64,000 nt of DNA from Mya arenaria (taxonomy: Eukaryota > Mollusca > Bivalvia > Myida > Myidae): positions 28,222,701 through 28,286,700 of the forward strand of contig NC_069136.1 of NCBI RefSeq assembly GCF_026914265.1, in the 5' to 3' direction. Made by a program: the position numbers and the translations under genes. This document shows, piece after piece, positions 49,501-58,500 of the stretch; position 1 is the stretch's first letter; each line of letters opens with the position of its first letter. The notes under the pieces are model-generated. The model made no database searches, was not told where the DNA came from, and saw only the letters and a program-made list of their open reading frames with translations.

Positions 49501-52500
49501 TATGAGTCATTGGTTCCAGTGCCGGGTGTTCCCTCACTCATGAGTCATTGGTTCCAGTGCCGGGTGTTCCCTCACTCATGAGTCATTGGTTCCAGTGCCG
49601 GTGTACCTTCACTCATGAGTCATTGGTTCCAGTGCCGGTGTACCCTCACTCATGAGTCATTGGTTCCAGTGCCGGTGTACTCTCACTCATGAGTCATTGG
49701 TTATAGTGCCGGGTGTACTCTCACTCATGAGTCATTGGTTATAGTGCCGGGTGTACTCTCACTCATGAGTCATTGGTTATAGTGCCGGGTGTACTCTCAC
49801 TCATGAGTCATTGGTTATAGTGCCGGGTGTACTCTCACTCATGAGTCATTGGGTCCAGTGCCGGGTGTACTCTCACTCATGAGTCATTGGGTCCAGTGCC
49901 GGGTGTACTCTCACTCATGAGTCATTGGGTCCAGTGCGGGTGTACTCTCACTCATGAGTCATTGGTTCCAGTGCCGGTGTACTCTCACTCATGGGTCATT
50001 GGTTCCAGTGCCGGGTGTACTCTCACTCATGGGTCATTGGTTCCAGTGCCGGGTGTACTCTCACTCATGGGTCATTGGTTCCAGTGCCGGGTGTACTCTC
50101 ACTCATGGGTCATTGGTTCCAGTGCCGGGTGTACTCTCACTCTCGACTGTCTCTCACTGATGAGTTTTGGGCTTCAGAGCCTGGTGTAAGTTTTTTTTTC
50201 GGTTTCTCATATAGGACTTGTAATGATAATATCGTTGAGTGAAACCAGTTATTTGAATTATATGACAATCAAAATCCGCAATACATGGCTATTTAGTACA
50301 GATTACAGTGGACGGCGAAGCTATCCGATATTCTTGGCTCAGAGTATGGGTTCATTGACGACCATAGGACACGTGAGACAACTCTTCGAGACCTTTTGTC
50401 ACATAGAACAGGCCTGGCCAGCCCCGACAATGGCTTTATGGCTGGGTTCCCGCCATCCATATCGAGGGCAGACCTTTGCAAGTAATGAATCACTTGATAT
50501 GTACACAATTATCATGTATATGTCTTATTTTATTGCTGCATGCTCTAGTTAAATACACACAACACAATGAGCAATGCAACGTGAGCGGACTTTTGTATAA
50601 AGTGTAATCTTGTTTAGTAAAAGTCACAAGTTTTATAACATATTAGCTCAAAATACGTACACGTTCAATATTAAGAATGGATCAATCGTTATGAATCGTT
50701 CACATATGATAAATTATTGCAGACGAATGAGATATCTCCCAGAGCAAATCCCTTTTAGGGACTCCTTCATCTACAACAATTACATGTACATGTTACTTGG
50801 CCATGTGGCAGAAAAGTTAGGTGGGGACACGTGGGAAAATCTTGTGACGTCAAGAATATTTGTACCCCTTGGAATGAAGTCAACTAAAATACTGAAAAAG
50901 AAATCGGACGTTCTTTCAAGTGAGATGGCGCATCCGTACATATACAAGGACAACTCGTTTGAAAACTCAACTTCAGATATTTATGAGTATGCTCCCTTAT
51001 ATACTACTAGTTCATAATTGTCCTTTCCGATAACTTGGTTACTTCCCCTGATTTCTAAGGGAGGCTACTCCATTTCCTACTTCCGGGGAATACATTTTGC
51101 AAGATGGCCGACGTAGACAATGAGATCACTGGGGCGTGTATGAATAACAATGAGTTGACACCATTTAAGGTCGTCGATTTGAAAAGATACCTTGCGAACC
51201 GGAAATTGAATGTATCAGGTCTTAAATGCGAATTGATTGAGAGGATAAAAGGCGCATATAGACTTTCTATAACTGACAAACGCGTGCTGGAGGAGAGAGA
51301 TCGGGAAGAAAGAGAGAGAAGAGCAACCGAACGCTTTATCCTCCCATGTGGCGAGGGTCTTCCACCGCCATCAACACTGAAGGCATGGAAGTCCACTATT
51401 GATCTGTTTCCTGCTGTAGAGGAAAAGGATATATACAACTACATTGTACTGAAAAGAGACTCGAAACGTCAATTGAAGGCGAGGACTTATTATGTGGACG
51501 GACATGTACAGAAAGTTGAGGTATGTCAAATAGTGAGTTTATAATAAGTCTGAGGCTGTTTTTTCTGCCATGTTTACTTCATCTAGTTATATAATTAGCT
51601 CAAGGGGACTATTTTGACTTGGACATAAAAATAATTTGGTGTGAAAAATGTACTCAACATTTTTATGTAGGCGGGGCTAGCCACAATTAAGGGGGGTGTG
51701 GTGGATGCAAGCACATGTATGTGTCGAACCACACTGACTATATACTTATCTTAATTTTAAAAAAAATAATGTATTTTGTACAATTTTCATATGTTCTATG
51801 ATGTATGTTGTTTATTTATTGTCATTTAAATTAAAATATTATTTATAATTTATTCTTCAGGTCCATCTCATAAGCGAAGAGTGCAGCCACTGTTATGTTC
51901 AAGCTTCCGTGCTGCCATCATTTCCAACTGCAGACAAAAGAAAGTCACCAGAGTACCAACCCTGGATCCTTCTGTCGAAAGTGTTTTATGTTTGACCTTT
52001 TCTACTTTTCCTTTCCATTTATCTAGTTTTCAGGGATGTATTTCTGAGCTTAATAAATGGACATATGTTTAACCTTTCAAGTGTGTTATTATTGCATTTT
52101 GTGTGCAGGATAGTGATAGCGTTTATATTGCCATTGTTTAAAGAAGTAGCTGAGTTTTACTCTAAAACAATTGAAGATGTTCAATTGAATATTGGTTTGC
52201 ATGTAGCTACTGCACGGCCCATAACTCAAGACTGTCGAGTTGTTCTCCTTTTCTGACTTGCTAATTAAAAACAACAAATGAGTGTTACTTTCTTATGTTT
52301 GCAGGGTGCAAAACTTAAAGGGGCTATACACCGTGTGATGAAATATCGAAAAAAAAAAGAAACTTGTCAAAAACTGACATAAACTTGGTATCAATGTGTA
52401 CAATGCATTGAAACTAACTAACTGAAGTACCACATACCGTAGTATACAATTAATTTATTTTCGCATTATTTTTTCCATATTTCTCCATTAATTTTTTTTT

Positions 52501-55500
52501 ACTGGGTATGTATACCTAGTAGAATTCATTCTTATGCGTGATTTGCTAGTTGATGATATCATGGGATATAACCAAGTAAGGTATATTAGCTTAAGCATTC
52601 ATATGGTTTCGGATAAGCCTTCGTAGCAAAGTGGATACAACACTGGACAGCTATTTTGGTGACACTAGTTCAATCCATAGCTCAATTTTCTTTTACATTT
52701 TGGTATTTCTTTACCATTATCATATCAGAAGAGTAAAACATTTTATTAAATAATTTGTCCTGAGATTTGTTACAGAAAAAAACTTTATTGGTGCCAATCT
52801 GGTGTACAGTCCCTTTAAACATTGGGACATATTTAGCATGGGGCTAGTTTTTTTAATCTAATGTATCTTAAAGTTAACATTTGTCGGGCATTTCAGTTTG
52901 ATCTATGGCACTCTTGCCTATTCTTATTTCCACTTAGTTCAATTATGAAACTGATATGAAAATGGTTCATACTGAAAAATCCTTTAAGCAATTCAATACT
53001 AATGATTTGAAGTACGTGGTAGATCAATTACACATGGCAAATAAAAAAAAACTCATTTCAGAGCCAAACTTAATAAGTGATCTTTGACTTTTATTCTTAG
53101 AAATGTTACAAATAATAAAACCACAAAATACAAAGCAGATGTTTCACAAACAAAAAATTATATCAATAAATTGATCAGTTAATGCATACATGTTTCAAAT
53201 CAAATCTTGAAATCCATTCACATGAGCATATTTCCTTATCCATTTTTGTCAAACCTGAATCAAATGTGTAATCTCATATGTTATCATATAACTTGCTCGA
53301 AAAAATGATTTTAAAACAAAATTGTAATTTCATTGTTCTAGTTAGAAGTATACAAGTTTTTATCCCTAAATCTAATGCTTGATATATACAAACGCTTTCA
53401 TTGACACATGAGTTATTATTGAACAAGTGGTGGCCATAGATTTGTCAAATATGTGCATATTTTGAACACTTTAGAAATTCTCCTTGACTGTGTTATAGGA
53501 ATATTGCCATGCAATATTCGAAAGTTCTTGATTCTCTCCATTTGCCTTTCAACATGTATTCGTAAACTTGCAATATCTTTTGTAAGGAGAACCTCACGTT
53601 TAGAGAATTGTTTTCCTTTCTGTTTAAATGGTGGAATAATGAGATGAATGCCTCTTGGAGTAGTAAGGTCTGTAATAGTGAAACCCTTATCAACCATTAT
53701 GGCGTCTCCTTCTTCAAGCAAGTCCAAGAGTCCACATTTTTCTGTGAGTTTCTTGTCACTGGTACAGCCCACCCAACAGTCAGAAACAAAAGTTACAACA
53801 CCATTTGGGCTTATACCCACCAAAATCTTATGAGTCATGTGAGACTTGTAATCACTGTACATTAAACTTTTCAAAGAAAGAGAACTGGATGTTTCACTGT
53901 AAATTTCAGTGCAGTCGATAATAATTCTAGTGTTAGAATATTTCTCTTTAAATTGTTCAGGCATGTTATTTTTCACTACCTCACGAGATGGCCATTGAAC
54001 AAGAAAGGATAATTGTACATGTAAATAGTTGATCCATCTTTCAACAATGTCACTACATTGTGAAGTGGATATGCAAAACCTAGTACCTAGATCTTCAAAT
54101 AACAGACCTAGACGTAGGCGCATCAGCACCATGAAAAATTCATCCAGAACACTTAGAGTTCTTGGCCGTCCTCCATCTGAATCTTTATAGTTAAGTTTCC
54201 GCCTTGATGTCCGCACTTCAGCTTCATCCTTGATTTCATCAAACAAAGCTTCAAACACAACTCGATTAGGGATTCCGGTGTAAAAACTGACCAAATCGTC
54301 ATTGTATTTTACGTCATCATATGTGAGCATAGGTAGCTGACATTGTACACCAAAGTCTCTAGTAGAATGTTCTGTTTGTGAACTGAAGTCTGCTGTTTTT
54401 CCCAGGAAACTTTCTTCAGTTTGTACTTCCATCACTGCACAGTTGTTCTCAGTCTGTGTGTCACAACATCTGAAACATATACAAATTGATCATGTACCCA
54501 TTTACCACATCTTACATGTACAGTCTGGTAACCCTAACCAAATGTTTGTTTTTTTGGCCTTAAACATTTACAAACACTTAAATTTTCCTATTTTTGTTAA
54601 AGAATGAAGAAAAATGATCAGAAGTAATTAACTTATCAGATCGATTTCATAGCACAAGAAGCAATATATATATATATTGAACAATACCTAAAGGACTGAT
54701 TCTGTGGCTGTAGTACTGGTCCCATGCAGTAATCATGCAGGTGGACAGAGGTATCAATGGCATGCCCGGAAGGGGATACAAATGACAGTTGTGGCTGTAT
54801 ACTATCATCATTTGACAGTTCTAGGTCTAAATCGTCATTGACCGTATCACCATCATCATCATCACCTACGTCTTCATCAAGGAGCTGAAATTGCAAATGA
54901 AACTGTATAAGATAAATGTTTTAGTACAAAATCTGCCAGGCTATATGGTACACATTTTTCCAGGCTGTATTTGAAAACAATTCTTTAATCATTTCTTAAA
55001 TTACAAAATTTACAAATAAGTGCTGTGACATTGTTTTTAAGCACCGTTGATATAACATAATTCATTTTGAGGTGCATGTAAGGAAGAACTTAAACTAATA
55101 TAAGAAATAAAAAATACCGTTGGCTGGAAGGTTTTGGTAGCACCAGTCTCAGTTGGAAACATAGATGGAAGTGTATGCTGGAATGAAGGTCCTCTGAAGC
55201 CAACAAAATGCTCACTACACAATCGTCTGTGTTCATTCCACTGGAACGATCTCATGACCGTTTTACATCGCTGCACCCACACACGTTTTAAACGTTTGTT
55301 CTGAGGAAAACGGTGCAATGACACTTTTCTCCCATCAATAACCTTTCCTCTGTAAATTCCTTTACAAATACAACAGTACTTAGGGGTTTTCCTGCCCGTT
55401 TTCTTTATTAGTTTTGAATCTTTACTTTCCATTTTCACTTGTTGCTGTTTACTTCCTGGTTTGTGTAGTCCCCGGAAGTAAATTTCCGCTTTTTGCGCAT

Positions 55501-58500
55501 GCCCACTTGAAGAGTATTCAGGGAAAGATAATCGAGTTATCGGAAAGGACAATAGTTTTAACTATATTTATTATTAAAGTCACTTAAACAACGCAAGAAG
55601 TAAAAAACGGAACGTTACTTATTTCAAACGGATTTAAGCGTATTGATTTATGTTTGTTTAAAATGTTTACATTAATATTTGAGAAATGTTGTGAGCTTGT
55701 TACTATTTTCAGACTGCACCCGGTGGAGCCAGCAGGAGCCATATTGTCGTCTGCAGAGGACATGGTGCGTTATTTACAGTTTGTCTTGAACAATGTGAAT
55801 ACAACGACTGGGGACAAGCTGATAGACCCTAAGCTCTTCGGTGAAGCTTTCTCAGGTAGTCAGATACTTAAAATAAGCAAATATAGAACAAATATTTACA
55901 TTTGCTTTCTTAATTTTAGATTCTTTTCGTTTGTTCATTTAAATGTTATCAAGACTGAACTGTGTCAATTAACTGTAAATGGATTCCCTACTGTACGTCA
56001 AATGTTGTGAATCTTGCTTGCATTTCAGCTGTCATTCCTACGGATGAGATGGACACCGTATCTAAACCCACATTCCCCATATCTGACGTGCAAGTTGGGT
56101 ATGGATACGCATGGTTCGTCAGTAATTATGATGGTATGCATTCAAGTTTATGTATTGTGCATATTTGCGCTAAAAATATTTAATTACAATTGTTTTACCC
56201 TGTTGTTTTCACTTGTGTTATTACTAAAGTGGGTGGTGCGAAGACGTTTTGGCGTAGTTTTTTTTAAAGAAATCGCGAGTCTTGGTTAACTTTATTAAAT
56301 GGCTCCGTCGCTAGTTAACTAGCGCTATTTCAAGAACGATGTAAAAGGCCGGTACAAAAGTTTAGCTGTAAACAAAATGATAAATTGATATATATAACCA
56401 TATACTGTAGGTAAACTGTCATGCACGGTGTTGCCTTATGACGTAATTTATCGCCAGTTATCAACCTCAGGAAGGCTGATCAACGTCGATCAACAATATT
56501 TCAACGTTGAAACAACGTCGAAGCTTCAACGTTAATTTTTTTTTCGACATTTCGACGTTGAAATACGGTCGATACCTCAACATTGAGGATGGTTGAAAAA
56601 TGGTTGTCATATTGATGTTGTCATGACATTCGAATATAGATCGATATTCTGTTCTGTTTATATTATCATATCCACATTCAATCTTTTATAGAGAGCCATT
56701 CATGCTTGACGAGTAGACTTCTTTTTTTGAGGCTGAATGGCCATCTACCGCAATACAGAGTTATACCGATTTATCGTAAATTCCATTAGTTCAAGCTAAC
56801 TACGTGTGGGAAGTGACAGTCGGTTCCATTTGAGTAAGTACGTTTGGTATTTATTTACAAAATGTCAAAAAATTATGTTTTCGAAAGAATTATTTGTTGA
56901 AAATCATGCATTTCGGATACGACGGGATTTCGGATACCATTTCTATTGTTCAAATTATGATGAAAAATGTTCCTAATATACATCTTCTTTTCCTAAGGGA
57001 GTAAACAAAGGTACAAACATGGGATAGTTGTATTAAATATTAATTTCAAATGATTTCAAAATGGATAAATATATATGTTTATAAAAAGTATGTTAAAATG
57101 AAAAATCTGAATTAATAGTATTAAATGTCTAATTGACCTACGACAGTTGCAAGTATTTCAGCAATCAGTAAAACTTGCACCTAACATATAATGTAACACA
57201 AAAAGATAAACTTATATTTGTACATCATAAGACTATTTATTTCAGATTTTCAATAAGTTAATGTGTTTTATTTCTACTTATCACACACAAAACCTGTATA
57301 ACTTTGATTTCATTCTTAGTCTTCAACAATTAATTGACAGGTACTTAACGTATTAATCTTATTAAATGTTTTATTGTCAAGTTTATAGAACTTGCATTGT
57401 GTTTTGAAATATTAAACAGATTTTTTTTATTTCTAATGCACCATGGCGATTTGTTTTTGCTAGTAACAGGGTTTTTCTGTGGTACCGGACCCATTCCCGA
57501 AAAATCAGATAAGATGATGTTAGGTTTTGGGGGTATTTGAATTATTCATTTACAAGTGTGTGTATACTGGCACGTGATAAATTATGTCAAATATGTTACG
57601 TGGGAAGGCAACACTACTCTTCTTTGCATCTATTATGTTTATAAAGGATGGTTTATTTACATTTATTGTTCTAATCTTTTACATTCCAGCATGGATGAAG
57701 AAGGGGTGGTGCATCGCATTGTTGATGAGGCAGTGGATGAGGAGACATTGGCAAATTATATCTTTTGTATGACTCGTATTAAATTTAAACTCATTATACC
57801 ATTTACATGTACATACTGTATAAAGGTAATCCAAACAAAACTGTGTTCTTTATAGTTTTTACCTTACCTTAACCCTTCAGCGGTTTAACAGCAACGTCTA
57901 TTCAATGTTGAAACTGCAACGCTGGTTCAACCTCATTTCAACGTTGTTTCAACCTTATTTCAATGTTGTTTCAACGTTTAAACCGCAACGTTGTTTCAAG
58001 GTTGAAATCACAACGCAATACAACTTTAAAATACAACCATATTTCAACCTTTTCTCAACGTTGAAGGATGACTGTTGTTTCAACGTTGCTTCAACGTTGT
58101 TGTGCCTGCTGGGATAGGTTTGTGGTCTTATATAACGCGAGTTTATTGTTGCAGGAGACAGAGCGGTGAGGCACAACGGAGGCTTGTTGTTTTACATAAG
58201 GCGGGTCTATAACTCTAGGACACAGCGGCTATGATACAGTAGAGGCTTGTGGAATTACATAACGCATGTCTTTATTTCAAGGTTACAGAGTGGTGTGGCA
58301 TAGTCGTTGCTTGGGGAATTACATAACGCCTCTCTATATTCCCAGGTTACAGAGCGGTGTGGCACAGTGGAGGCTTATTGTGTCACATAACGCTAGCCTA
58401 TATTCCCAGGTTATTGAGCGGTGTGGAACAGTGGATGTTTGTGGTCTTACGTAACGCTGGTCTTTGTTTCCAAAATACCGAGCGGCGTGGCACATTGGTG

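Larger units (their letters stand above)
51019..55551. mobile_element. ISL2EU-type DNA transposon, 4533 bp, in intron 4 of copy 3
   Basis: Both ends carry TGTCCTTTCCGATAACT as a perfect 17-bp inverted repeat, with weaker match for about 15 further bases. The element is flanked by AT on both sides (51017-51018 and 55552-55553), consistent with a 2-bp target duplication. Removing the element and one AT restores TAATAGTTTTA, which is what the uninterrupted intron 4 of copy 1 has near 10122. It carries two convergent genes: a SAP-domain gene (+) and a THAP/DDE transposase (-). That pair is typical of ISL2EU, in which the second protein normally also has a YqaJ nuclease. Here the YqaJ part is gone, so the copy is transposase-competent in appearance but lacks the full partner gene. 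A smaller element is nested at 52315-52818. Confidence 0.88.

Noticed and set aside
37541-50142. CRISPR-like array
   Set aside because: The units are directly contiguous with no unique spacers, and the context is animal intron DNA.
51055-51438. Minus-strand 127-codon frame opposite the SAP gene
   Set aside because: Shadow of the plus-strand SAP-domain exon, which has recognisable domain content.
52606-52685. Functional tRNA gene
   Set aside because: Box A and box B are present but the acceptor stem does not pair well, and the segment sits inside a short repeat element.
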